From a bacterium (GTDB lineage Bacteria > Verrucomicrobiota > Verrucomicrobiia > Limisphaerales > RI-55), in assembly GCA_016124235.1 (NCBI GenBank), contig WGOC01000003.1:1-64000 (forward strand): 64,000 nt of DNA, read 5' to 3'. Under the pieces are notes generated by a model. The model saw nothing but the letters and a program-made list of their open reading frames with translations, had not been told where the DNA came from and ran no database searches. This document shows positions 43,001 through 51,497 of this stretch, piece by piece; position 1 is the stretch's first letter, and every line of letters starts with the position of its first letter. Made by a program: the position numbers and the translations under genes.

Positions 43001-44341
43001 GACCAGCGAATCTATATTTGGAACGCGGCGACGGGAAAACTTATTATTCCCCCAATTTTTAACGGCGGAAATATGCGTGGAGTGTGCTTTCATCCCAATG
43101 GGCGAACCTTTGCAACGTGGGGCGCCGCCGAGTGGGCAAGCGTGTGGGATATTGATACCGGTACGCGTTTGCTTCCGAAGCTCGCTCACCAAGAAGCAAT
43201 AACGTCTGTTGAGTTTTCTCGTGACGGCCGTCTGATCGTAACCGCCAGTGAAGACAAAACGGCGCGAGTTTGGGACGGGACCACCGGTGAGGCCGTTTCG
43301 GTTCCGCTTCGTCATGCCGGGGTGGTCATGCGGGCCTCGTTTCACCCAAACGGGCATCAGATTTTGACGGCCTCGGCGGATGGAGCCGCGAGAACATGGG
43401 GAGTCGATTCCATCGACTGGCCCATCGGAGACGTGCTCGCCTTGTTGACGGTTCTTTGCCCATTCGAAATCGATAAGACTCTGACCCCGACTTCTGCCAA
43501 TGGAGATCAAATTGCCGCCGCTTTTGACCTGCTTCGGAAGCGTCATCCCGAATTCGTGGCTTTGAAAACCGAAGGGCGTCTGCCATGGCATCGTAGAATG
43601 GCCGATGAATCCGAGCTGGCTGGTCACTGGGCCTACGCGCAATGGCATCTTACCGCGCTGCTGAAGGATGATCCGGACAACACGAAGCTCCTTGAGCAAC
43701 GCGCGGATGCCGAGGCTAATCTGGGGTGGTGGAAAGAAGCTCATCGCGACCTGGTTCGAGAGGCAGAACTGGGGAGCTGGAACCTCCGATGTCTGATGTA
43801 TTCAGCCTTGAAAGCCGGAGACTTCGCGACTGCCCGTGAAGTGGTACGAAGGCTGATCCAGAAGACCAACGGTGACAAGGAGGCGAGATGGGCTGCTGCT
43901 TTGAGATCAACCCTCGTTCCGGGATTGGTTGACGATTATTCAACCACAATCGGAATTGCGGAAGAGCTGGCTCACGAATCGCCCAACGACGTGCAATGTC
44001 TCCAAAACCTCGCGATGCAATACTACCGGGCGGCCCGGCTAAAGGACGCTGAACAGATTCTGGAATCCCCCGTCATCAAGCCGCTGCTGGGACCGAAGCA
44101 GATCCGATCTGTTCAGGGTCCCCTTCTCTTCACAGCGGCCATCATTCTGTCCGCGTCAGGTGACGCGAAAAAAGCCCGCGAACTCGTATCCCTAGGAACC
44201 CACTGGGAGAATACTGTTCTAAATGGAAACGAACCTTTGGGTTGGGAGGCCCGTGTTTACTGGGAGTTGCTGCGCACCGAGGCTGAATCAATGATCAAGG
44301 AACATGAGCATGTTGAAGCTGCGAGTACTGACGCAAAGTGA
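40052..44341 (+). CDS. Ser/Thr protein kinase fused to WD40 propellers
   Basis: The 1429-residue protein has an N-terminal kinase domain: P-loop GRGSYGEV at 34-41, K55, HRDIKPSN at 163-170 (catalytic D165) and DIG at 182-184 in place of DFG. A membrane helix spans about 304-320, then a short coiled segment. From ~420 to ~1130 I count 16 WD40-type repeats (SPDGxxLATASxDxTARVWDxxTG), enough for two propellers. The C-terminal ~250 residues are helical and TPR-like. Topology implies a cytoplasmic kinase and a periplasmic sensor. It is coupled to the ECF sigma upstream. Confidence 0.93.
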   Translation: MKPADSTNPVSGIRFEEPLPPPSVPDHELIRCVGRGSYGEVWLARNVMGTYRAVKVVHRASFRDDHPFEREYAGLKRFEPVSRSHDSQVDILHMGRSEDSFYYVMELADDEITGPEIDPDNYRPKTLRGSHEGHIQYTADETLEIGLALTTALEHLHKHGLVHRDIKPSNVIFVNGIPKLADIGLVSSVDATRSFVGTEGFVPPEGPGAPTGDLYSLGKVLYELCTGRDRKDYPELPTAIAELPDRERLLELNAIIAKACRESPKDRYQTATAMKQDLLLMQSGKSVRRMQKLEQRLVQVRQLGIAATVIILLATSAYLFQRQQTAEAKRLADENIKLADESQRNANASQKNAKESNDNLVRLLVANGNRLVESGDFANSLPWFAEALKRVQGDKEREEMHRIRIDSVVKQFPRPVQIIKHAAGVGWCEFSPDGHRLATASNDHTARVWDVATGQPVTPPLKHDDVVRSIVFSPDGSRVATASRDKTVRVWDASTGESVLAPLVHDEPVVGATYSRDGSWLLTTSIGGPARLWDATTGKRLGLDMGSNVLSACFSPDGSRILTGMKDGTATISKATNGVQEVSVFAGSYVNAAAFSPDGRSFVTGSGIPSADLTYTQLRPAGFARVWKSTDGTPVTGELPHHSAVTRTCFNRDGNRIITSEVFFPDGDSTHIWDARTGKQVGGNRAAAMGFGNNALSPEGSRLATCSDFAGNPPRVWDAETLSPVCPPLPQAGWGLHVAFSPDGRLLATASEDSIVRIWDLANDGGSNQVLRGQVGEKEQDEYLLKDARFSPDGRNILVGYLGAAHNGSARLWDSATGKQILPKMRYSSGCVGLIEFAPDGKKFLLAPPYRIYGTNVSVWDAATGKMCFELNHSDAIWFATFSPDGRHLATASHDKTARVWDATTGRAVGPELRHDSLVWHTCFAPDSRRLLTIDWTDDNRGSVHVWDWSAGRELVPALRQERGPILFAIFSPDGNRIITVGADQRIYIWNAATGKLIIPPIFNGGNMRGVCFHPNGRTFATWGAAEWASVWDIDTGTRLLPKLAHQEAITSVEFSRDGRLIVTASEDKTARVWDGTTGEAVSVPLRHAGVVMRASFHPNGHQILTASADGAARTWGVDSIDWPIGDVLALLTVLCPFEIDKTLTPTSANGDQIAAAFDLLRKRHPEFVALKTEGRLPWHRRMADESELAGHWAYAQWHLTALLKDDPDNTKLLEQRADAEANLGWWKEAHRDLVREAELGSWNLRCLMYSALKAGDFATAREVVRRLIQKTNGDKEARWAAALRSTLVPGLVDDYSTTIGIAEELAHESPNDVQCLQNLAMQYYRAARLKDAEQILESPVIKPLLGPKQIRSVQGPLLFTAAIILSASGDAKKARELVSLGTHWENTVLNGNEPLGWEARVYWELLRTEAESMIKEHEHVEAASTDAK

Positions 44342-44581
44342 CCTGACGAGGCAGTCGAAAACCAGAAGCCATCGTGGCAGCTCGCGAACGCTGTTGTGCC
44401 CGGAACGCCGGTTTCCAGCACGGCAGCATGGGAGGCGCTAGTCTCCGACCCGGCCGGATCCGGGGCGCACGAACATCATGCCGGTCCGGAGGCCGGCGCT
44501 CACTGGGTTCTCCGTTAGCTCCTGTTTAAGGTTTGTTTAGATTCTTGAAAGATTCCCTTCCGGGCGGGGTTTAACTTCCTA
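44342..44581. other. Intergenic region with a dispersed inverted repeat
   Basis: The 240-bp gap after the kinase gene contains an imperfect inverted repeat: GGGAGGCGCTAGTCTCCGAC at 44430 against CCGGTCCGGAGGCCGGCGCTC near 44481-44501. The last ~60 bases before the next ATG are AT-richer (TTTAAGGTTTGTTTAGATTC) and probably hold the promoter, but I cannot assign boxes firmly. Confidence 0.6.
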
Positions 44582-45694
44582 ATGAAAACATTCTCCTTGC
44601 TTCGCAACTCATGCCTCGGTCTCGCGCTGCTTGCCGGCTCGTCGCTGAGCGCCCAAACCTACACCACTCAAACCATCACTCCGCCATCGGGGACCTCCGC
44701 GGCCTACGCCAGCGGCCTGAATAATTCCGGTGTGGTCGTCGGTCGTACCATCGTCACGACCGGGTCCGGCAAGAAAGCGACCACAGTTCGTGGTCCTGGC
44801 TTTGTCTGGTCTGGAGGTACCTCGACTGTATTGCCGCCGCTGGCCGGCCAATCCGAAGCGGAGGGCACGGCCGCGTCGGACTCCGGACTGGTGGTCGGTG
44901 GGGCCACTATCTTCACTCCCGTCGAAACCAGCCGCGCCACCTGGTGGCAGAACACCGGGTCGGGATTTCAGCCTCACGACTGGAACGACCTGGTGCCCTC
45001 CAGTTGGGGCATGACGCTCTTTGTGGCCTCGGCCCTTTCGAGTGACGGCCAATACGTCTCTTTTATGGCGGATCTTGGCGCTGCGGGAGAACGTGACATC
45101 GTGGTCAAGGTGCAACTCGATGCCACGGGTAAAATCCCCCTGAGTTTGCAGTCCTACTGGGATGTATGTGACATCTACGGCGTGACCTCGGTTCGTCACG
45201 ATGGCGCAGGCCTGGTCGTGGCATCCGGGCTGGGTGGACCCGATGTCGATCAACCGGGAGCATTTCTGTGGGTCAAGGATGGCGCGAACACACCAGTGAT
45301 TCTGAGTCGTTACGATGCCAGCTACAGTGGCTCGGGAGCCTGGAGCGCCAACACCAGCGGTGTCCTCGCCGGATATGTCCGCAACGGATCAATTGATCGT
45401 GCAGTAGTCTGGAGCGCTACCGGAGTGATGCAGGACATCGGCACCTTGGGTGGTTCCGAAGCCGTGGCCCGGTCGATCAATGAAAGCGGCTTGGTCGTTG
45501 GTTGGGCGAACACCAAGGGCAAGGGCAGGAATGACGGACCGCAGCACGCGTTTGTCTGGAATGGCGGCAGCATGGTCGACTTGAACGGATTGAGCGGATC
45601 GAGCTCCACCTTGACCCAGGGCCGCGCCATTAACAACGCCGGCCAGATCCTATGCTGGAGCGGCAGCACGTCCGTCCTGCTCACGCCGCAGTGA
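44582..45694 (+). CDS. Secreted HAF-repeat protein
   Basis: The 370-residue protein has a signal peptide (residues 1-24, ending SSLSAQ) and repeats of the HAF extracellular type: AYASGLNNSGVVVGR, FVWSGG, DIGTLGGSEAVARSINESGLVVGWANT, HAFVWNGGSMVDLNGL, and RAINNAGQILCWSG. The family is secreted, with unknown function, probably a beta-propeller. A second, truncated copy of its C-terminus lies 4.1 kb downstream in a pseudogene. Confidence 0.88.
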   Translation: MKTFSLLRNSCLGLALLAGSSLSAQTYTTQTITPPSGTSAAYASGLNNSGVVVGRTIVTTGSGKKATTVRGPGFVWSGGTSTVLPPLAGQSEAEGTAASDSGLVVGGATIFTPVETSRATWWQNTGSGFQPHDWNDLVPSSWGMTLFVASALSSDGQYVSFMADLGAAGERDIVVKVQLDATGKIPLSLQSYWDVCDIYGVTSVRHDGAGLVVASGLGGPDVDQPGAFLWVKDGANTPVILSRYDASYSGSGAWSANTSGVLAGYVRNGSIDRAVVWSATGVMQDIGTLGGSEAVARSINESGLVVGWANTKGKGRNDGPQHAFVWNGGSMVDLNGLSGSSSTLTQGRAINNAGQILCWSGSTSVLLTPQ

Positions 45695-46057
45695 TTTGGT
45701 AGGAGAAAATCAATGATCAAATGGTAGGTGGCAAATCACGATTATGCAAAACTTGCTCAATTCTTCCTGTGGGGTTCCCGCTGACCGGCGGTCAAATGGT
45801 GCCATTACTAATGGTCTACAAATTCCAATGAATCGCGAGTCGTCGGGCCGCAGCACACGCGGGACATTCCACGGAAGAATGGAAGGGTTCTCCGCCAACT
45901 TCACCGTTTTCCGCTTGTCGACACCCTTCGCGGCGTTTTGCTCACCATATCGGAATACCCAGATCAGCGACACCGCTGTCGTGCCCGCCCCAGTCGCAAC
46001 CCGCCTCGTAAACTCCCACGCGCCAAACCTGCGGCGCACCTCTCAACTCGAAAGCGC
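45695..46057. other. Gene-poor gap before the glycosidase
   Basis: In this 363-bp gap a minus-strand frame of 109 codons (46039-45710) is open, but I see no start signal, domain or family, and it covers the space where the next gene's promoter should be. I treat the stretch as non-coding. No terminator hairpin is evident after the HAF gene. Confidence 0.4.
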
Positions 46058-49000
46058 ATGCAAACAAAGTCCGTCTTCTGGCAATTTGACTCGAAAGTGG
46101 TTTGGCTGCTTTCGGCGATCGTGTTCGCGGTCAATCCCAGTCCACTCCTCGCCGCTCCCAATTTTGCCGCCAACTTTGAATCGGGCTCCCTGCCACAAGG
46201 ATTCAGTAACGGTGGCTCGGTGATAAGCAGCCAGGGATACAGCGATCACGGCTTCGGTAGTTACTTGCTTTGGTCGGTGGCCGCGAACACCCCGGCACCT
46301 ACGTTAACTCTACACAACCTGCCGGAACACACGTCAGTGCAGATCACGTTTGATCTAGCACTGATTGATTCCTGGGACGGCACGGATCCCAACTGGGGTC
46401 CGGACTACTTCAACGTGCAGGTGGCCGGCAACACGGAGTTTTCGAGTACGTTCTCCACCTGGTCGGTATCTTCAGCGCCCGGGACAACTCTGCTCATGTC
46501 GCAACCCGCGGCGTTGGGGTTCAACGCCGACTTTATGGACACCGCTTATCGGATTACGATCACGGTACCGCATTCGGCGGCGTCCGTGGTCATCGCTTGG
46601 TTTGCCAACGGAGCCGGGTGGACCGGGGGTGATTTTCAATGGCCGGACGAAAGCTGGGCCATCGACAATATCAACGTCACGCTGCTGGGCGGTCCATCGA
46701 TCACTCAGGATCCAACGGATCAATCGGTCACCGCCGGCGACAGCGCGGTGTTTACGGCCTCAGCGAATGCCACGGTTCCAGCGCCGACGGTCCGATGGCA
46801 ACAATCGATCAACGACGGCGTCGATTGGAACGATCTTGCCGATGGAGGCGGGGTCAGCGGTTCGGGAACGGGAACGTTGACGCTCGCCAATGCGACAATC
46901 GGGATGTCGGGCTACCGATATCGATTGAAAGCTGTTTATCAGTCCCGTCCCGTTTATAGCGCTTCGGCGTTGTTAACGGTTTCACCCGTTCAGGAACCTG
47001 AGGCCGTGTTGCTGACGGCCGCTCACCCGTGGCAGAAAGTAGAGTTTCGATTGGATCATTTGCCAACGGTCAGTAACCCGTTTGATCCCGACGAAATCAG
47101 CGTGGACGCGATGTTTATGCCGCCCACAGGCAGCGCGCAGTCAGTTCCGGCGTTTTGGTATCGGCCGTTCACGCGCGGCCTATCAGGAGGATACGAGACC
47201 ATCACGGCCGCCGGGCCGGGTGAATGGCGGCTTCGCTACACGCCGACCCAAGCAGGGAACTTCGGTCTGGCGATCACCATTCGGACCAATGGCCAGGTTT
47301 GGAAGGCGATTGATACCAAACTACAGGTTGACGCGGTCGCATTACCCACCCGGTTTGGATTCGTGCGGAATGATGCGAGCAACCGCCACTTTCAGACCGA
47401 CGATGGCAAGGCTCTTCGCTTGATCGGCGCAAATGTGGCGTGGCCAGGGGCCCGGGGCACGCTCGATTACGACGATTGGTTTCCTGCGATGGAAAGTGCG
47501 CAAGAGAACTTTGCTCGCATCTGGATGTCCGACTGGTCCCTGGGAATTGAAACCGAGCTGGGCACCTTGCTGAACTACAATCTATCCCGCGCGTGGCAAC
47601 TCGATTATGTCATGAATCTTGCGGAACAACATGGCATCTACCTGATGCTTTGCCTGGAGATTGACGGGATGTTTCAGTCGGTGGTCTGGCCGCGACACCC
47701 ATACAATGCGGCGAACGGCGGTCCGGTTCCTTCGAACAATCCTAATGGCTATTTCACGCAGTCGGATGCGCGCACTCTCTTTCAGAAGCGTCTGCGTTAC
47801 TTGATCGCCCGGTATGGCTACAGTCAGCACCTGCTGGCCTGGGAATTCTTCAACGAGATCGACAACTCCTATTATCTGCTCAATCCACCGGACATTTTCG
47901 CCTGGCACGGCGTGATGAGCCAGTGGCTGCACGATCACGATCCGTTTCGACATTTGATCACCACCAGCTTGAAAGGCGGTAGTGACGAACCGCAGTTGTG
48001 GAATCTGCCCAACCTGGATTTCGCCTGTTATCATTCGTACGGCGAAACTTCCTTTGCGCGGAGATACTCAGCCGTGGCGCAGGACTTCATGCGGCGTTAT
48101 CAAAAGCCTGTATTGATCGCCGAGTTCGGCGTCTCCGGCGGCGGCTGGCGGCGGCAGGAGGAGGATCCCTATGCACGGGGATTCCGGCAGGCACTATGGG
48201 GCGGAGCATTGGGAGGATCGGTGGGCACGGCGATGTCGTGGTGGTGGGAGAACCTGCATTCGGAGAATTACTATCCTTACTTCGACGGGCTGGGAAAAAT
48301 TCTCAACCGCACGGGGTGGGGCAGCGGGAATTGGACTCCGATTGAAACGCACGCCGATAATCAAAAGCCGGTCATCGTTGGAGATCTCATCGACGGCGGT
48401 CAGGCATTCGATTCGCAGCTGGCTTTTAACACGGCGTGGGATGGCCTTGTGGACGGGCACTTTGCCCTGCCTTCGCCTGAAGCCGGCGCGGGTTCGGTGG
48501 ATGCGCTTAATGGCTTTCTGCACGGCTACTGGCATGATCCGACCTATCGTTTGCCGTTCGTCGTCAGTGCGTGGTTTGACAACAATGCCAAGGTGGTTAT
48601 CCGGGTCAATACGGTGGCCGTTGGTGCGATTCTGACGGTCAAGGTCGATGGTTTGGAGGTATACCGGACCAACTTGGAAAACCGGGACTACAACCAAGAT
48701 TTCCCAGTCAATCTTCCCGCCGGCAAGCACACGGTCGAGTTGTTTAATCCGGGCAGCGACTGGATCTCCATGGACTGGGTTCGGTTCGAGAAATTACTTC
48801 CGTCAACTTATGCCGGAAACTGGATGCCCCCGGCCGAATCGATTGGTTTGCGCGGGCCGCACGAGAGCCTGCTGTATATCGTCGCTCCGGGGCAGGCGTT
48901 TCCTGGGTATGCCACCAACGCTGTCGTGCCGGTCATTCAAGGGCAAACCGTCGTACTCACCAACTGGCCTTCCGGCGATTACTTTGCCGAGTGGTACCAT

Positions 49001-49324
49001 CCGTCGAACGGTGTCTTCGTCTCGCGGGTTACGGCCACAACAGCAAACGGCGCCCTTGCTCTCGCCCTGCCTGACTTTGTTGAAGATCTGGCCGGCATTG
49101 TTTATGGGCCGCCGCGCCTGACGGTCTCGGGCGTGGATGGAGACGGCCATTTACAAATGGAGCTGCATTCGGAGACGGGTGGCCACTACGTCATTGACCG
49201 CGCTACATTGCTGCCGGATTGGAGTCCCCATCTGAACGTTGACAACCCGGAGGGAACCTTGCCTATTGTCGATCCCTCCAGTGAACCGACGGGGTCCTAT
49301 TTCTATCGGGCGCGGAAACCCTAG
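46058..49324 (+). CDS. Secreted multidomain glycoside hydrolase (DUF5060 + GH5-like)
   Basis: The 1088-residue protein has a signal peptide at 1-32 (PLLAA). An N-terminal beta-rich region (~35-210) is followed by an Ig-like segment (~215-305, PTDQSVTAGDSAVFTASA). A DUF5060-like beta domain spans ~310-420. The TIM-barrel catalytic domain shows the GH-A pair, acid/base E600 in WEFFNEID and probable nucleophile E689 in IAEFGVSGGG. Further beta domains run to the end. The substrate is unknown, probably a plant or algal polysaccharide. ATG at 46058 is chosen over an upstream in-frame ATG. Confidence 0.85.
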   Translation: MQTKSVFWQFDSKVVWLLSAIVFAVNPSPLLAAPNFAANFESGSLPQGFSNGGSVISSQGYSDHGFGSYLLWSVAANTPAPTLTLHNLPEHTSVQITFDLALIDSWDGTDPNWGPDYFNVQVAGNTEFSSTFSTWSVSSAPGTTLLMSQPAALGFNADFMDTAYRITITVPHSAASVVIAWFANGAGWTGGDFQWPDESWAIDNINVTLLGGPSITQDPTDQSVTAGDSAVFTASANATVPAPTVRWQQSINDGVDWNDLADGGGVSGSGTGTLTLANATIGMSGYRYRLKAVYQSRPVYSASALLTVSPVQEPEAVLLTAAHPWQKVEFRLDHLPTVSNPFDPDEISVDAMFMPPTGSAQSVPAFWYRPFTRGLSGGYETITAAGPGEWRLRYTPTQAGNFGLAITIRTNGQVWKAIDTKLQVDAVALPTRFGFVRNDASNRHFQTDDGKALRLIGANVAWPGARGTLDYDDWFPAMESAQENFARIWMSDWSLGIETELGTLLNYNLSRAWQLDYVMNLAEQHGIYLMLCLEIDGMFQSVVWPRHPYNAANGGPVPSNNPNGYFTQSDARTLFQKRLRYLIARYGYSQHLLAWEFFNEIDNSYYLLNPPDIFAWHGVMSQWLHDHDPFRHLITTSLKGGSDEPQLWNLPNLDFACYHSYGETSFARRYSAVAQDFMRRYQKPVLIAEFGVSGGGWRRQEEDPYARGFRQALWGGALGGSVGTAMSWWWENLHSENYYPYFDGLGKILNRTGWGSGNWTPIETHADNQKPVIVGDLIDGGQAFDSQLAFNTAWDGLVDGHFALPSPEAGAGSVDALNGFLHGYWHDPTYRLPFVVSAWFDNNAKVVIRVNTVAVGAILTVKVDGLEVYRTNLENRDYNQDFPVNLPAGKHTVELFNPGSDWISMDWVRFEKLLPSTYAGNWMPPAESIGLRGPHESLLYIVAPGQAFPGYATNAVVPVIQGQTVVLTNWPSGDYFAEWYHPSNGVFVSRVTATTANGALALALPDFVEDLAGIVYGPPRLTVSGVDGDGHLQMELHSETGGHYVIDRATLLPDWSPHLNVDNPEGTLPIVDPSSEPTGSYFYRARKP

Positions 49325-49438
49325 CAGCGACCTGGCTTACGCCTTGATCGGTTCACATGGTCGCCACGGGCGATACGCTGGCTCGGTTTTAGTTCCGAGG
49401 TGCGTTGCGCAGCCTAAGGTTTCCCGCTTCAATTGGGC

Positions 49439-49854
49439 ATGCGCGCGACGGAACACGTGCGCAATAAAGTCAGTCAGTTGCCGCACAAGCCGGGGATTTA
49501 CCTGACGAAGGAGCAGTTCGGCACGGTTATTGACGTGGGCAAAGCCCGCGATCTGCGCAAAAGCGTTTCCCAATATTTTCATCCGTCCCGGCGAATGGGC
49601 TGGGATCTGAAACGCCACGCGATCGTTGACGCGATCTCGATGTCCACGTGGTCAAGAGCAACACCGAAGCGGTGTTACTCGAAGGCAAGCTGATCAAGGA
49701 GTTCTAGCCGCGGTACGATATCAGCTTCAAGGATGACAAACGGTTCCTGCGCGTGAGAGCGAATCTCGATGATTCCATCCTTCGCTTCACGCTCACGCGT
49801 TTGCGGCAGGACGATGGCTCGCGCTACTTCAGGCCGTTTGCCAGCAGCACGGGC
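49439..49854 (+). pseudogene. uvrC: Decayed UvrC N-terminal (GIY-YIG) fragment
   Basis: The first frame reads VSQLPHKPGIYLTKEQFGTVIDVGKARDLRKSVSQYFHP, the GIY-YIG start of UvrC. Around 49635 the reading shifts by one frame (from DAIS to DVHVVKSNTEAVLLEGKLIKEF). That stretch ends in an in-frame TAG where UvrC normally has Lys or His before PRYN. It continues as PRYDISFKDDKRFL and LTRLRQDDGSRYFRPFASS. Sequence then switches to unrelated HAF-type text. It is a non-functional fragment of about 140 codons; a full uvrC must be elsewhere. Confidence 0.85.
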
Positions 49855-50211
49855 GCCTGGGGAGTCATACTCGGCGGAGTCATGACCGGTTTCCGGCGAA
49901 GCAACTCGGCCTATCAGGCGGTGGTGTGGGATGCGGACGGAACCATGTCGGACCTGGGCACGCTCGGAGGTTCGCAGTCGTATGCTGAGGCGATCAACGA
50001 CAGCGGCGTGGTTGTCGGTTGGTCATTAACCAAGGGCAAGGGTAAGAACGACGGACCGCAACGCGCGTTCGTGTGGAATGACGGCGTGATGGTCGACCTG
50101 AACACGCTCATGATTTCAGGTCCGACGGTGACCAAGCCCCGGGCCATCAACAACGCCGGCCAGATCATCGCGTGGAGCGGCAGCACATCCGTCCTGCTCA
50201 CGCCGCAGTAA
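49855..50211 (+). pseudogene. Truncated second HAF-repeat tail fused to uvrC remnant
   Basis: The segment GVMTGFRRSNSAYQAVVWDADGTMSDLGTLGGSQSYAEAINDSGVVVGWSLTKGKGKNDGPQRAFVWNDG and the end NNAGQIIAWSGSTSVLLTPQ closely copy the C-terminus of the HAF protein at 44582-45694, including the same last ten residues. It has no signal peptide and begins directly after the uvrC remnant, in frame with its last part. It is most likely the leftover of a duplication or recombination. Confidence 0.82.
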
Positions 50212-50620
50212 CCCGCCGAAAATATTTCCATCCCGCAGTCATTCGTGGGAGGTGGAAGGGAGACAATCAACCCGCCGTTGGCAAAACCAACGGCGGGTTC
50301 TTTCTGCAGAGCGTGGGGCAGGTTTTTAGAAAAGCCCTCTTTCAGCATTCCGCGTCCCTCGGGACCAAGTGATGGAAAACACGGGCCGACTCCTTCGCCC
50401 ACGTGGCAGCAACGCAGTTGAATGTTGGGCAAGCGCGCGTTTCCAGAACGAACAAGGGGGCAATTCATTTTGGATTGGAGAAGAAAAGATTCGCTGGTTT
50501 GAAAGTTTCGCTTTCCCAGCGGGTTTAACTCTTCGGAATGAGGAACTCTCCTGCACCAGGCGTCACTTCATGGCGATCCAAAGCTGCCCGCCGGCCCTCA
50601 TCGCCGCAAGCCGCTGGATC
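50212..50620. other. Gap holding the terminator and the regulator's upstream region
   Basis: This gap contains the strong stem-loop at 50269-50299. Plus-strand codons stay open from 50369 into the next gene but look non-coding (mixed, no family), so I place the regulator start at 50621. I see nothing else convincing. Confidence 0.55.
50269..50299 (+). terminator. Rho-independent-type terminator
   Basis: A perfect 13-pair stem, AACCCGCCGTTGG and its complement, flanks a CAAAA loop and is followed by CTTTCT. It lies 57 bases after the HAF pseudogene stop and would end transcription from the glycosidase/HAF side. Confidence 0.75.
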
Positions 50621-51310
50621 ATGAATGAAATTTCATTACATCCAAACGTTGAGATCGACCGGCCCATTCCGGTTGTGCTTGCGGATGATCACCCGCTTGT
50701 CCGTGAAGGCCTCGCATGTTTGCTCGCCCGCGATGGTGCGTTCGCAGTGGTCGGTCAGGCCGGCACTTGCGTCGAAACTCTCGTGCTGATTGAGAAGCTG
50801 TCTCCGAAGGTTGTGGCGCTGGATCTGTTCATGCACGGTTTCGGTGGTGTCGGGTTGGTGGAGGAATTGTCCTGCTGCTTTCCGGGGGTGAGCCTGCTCG
50901 TGCTCGCGGAGCATGAAGAATCGATTTATGCGGCCCCATGTTTGCGGGCTGGCGCGGCTGGTTACGTGATGAAGAACCGGCCCGTGGAGGAGATTCTTAC
51001 CGCACTGAGACGAGTCGCTTCGGGCGATTCGTACACGTCGCCGGAACTGCGGTTGATTTTGCTGGAGACGATGCGTGCCCGGGGAGATGGCACATCACCC
51101 CCCGGGGTCGACTCCTTGTCCGCACGTGAACTGGATGTCTTTCATCTGCTGGGGCAGCGACTGAATACACCGGAGATCGCCACTCGACTTTCGCTAAGCG
51201 GCAAGACCATTGAATCCTACTACGATCGGCTGAAGCAAAAGCTGGCCTGCACTTCCATGCGCGCACTGCACGTTCAGGCGGAGGACTTTGCCCGGGTGCT
51301 CCCGTCGTGA
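50621..51310 (+). CDS. NarL/LuxR-type response regulator
   Basis: The 229-residue two-component regulator has a receiver domain with the acidic pair D22/D23 (LADDHPLVREG), phospho-acceptor D68 (VVALDLFMHG) and K118 (GYVMKNR). The switch Ser/Thr is replaced by Ala96 (LLVLAEHEES). The DNA-binding LuxR helix-turn-helix is LSARELDVFHLLGQRLNTPEIATRLSLSGKTIESYYDRLKQKL. The ATG at 50621 is chosen. No histidine kinase is adjacent. The downstream lectin gene may be a target, which is inference. Confidence 0.88.
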   Translation: MNEISLHPNVEIDRPIPVVLADDHPLVREGLACLLARDGAFAVVGQAGTCVETLVLIEKLSPKVVALDLFMHGFGGVGLVEELSCCFPGVSLLVLAEHEESIYAAPCLRAGAAGYVMKNRPVEEILTALRRVASGDSYTSPELRLILLETMRARGDGTSPPGVDSLSARELDVFHLLGQRLNTPEIATRLSLSGKTIESYYDRLKQKLACTSMRALHVQAEDFARVLPS

Positions 51311-51497
51311 AATGTGCCTCGACCACTGGGTGCTCCTGGCAATCGAAGCGGCAAACGCAAAATCAGGGTCTTCCCCCACAGACGGATACTACCGTAATTG
51401 CTAGAAACTCGGGTCAATCGGCCGGGCCAACGGCGTCGCCGTCTGTGCGGTGAAGCGCGGGCCCCCAAACGACCAACAATCGACAAGAGAAACAACC

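Noticed and set aside
45710-46039. Minus-strand 109-codon frame between the HAF gene and the glycosidase
   Set aside because: No recognisable domain or start signal; it fills a promoter-length gap.
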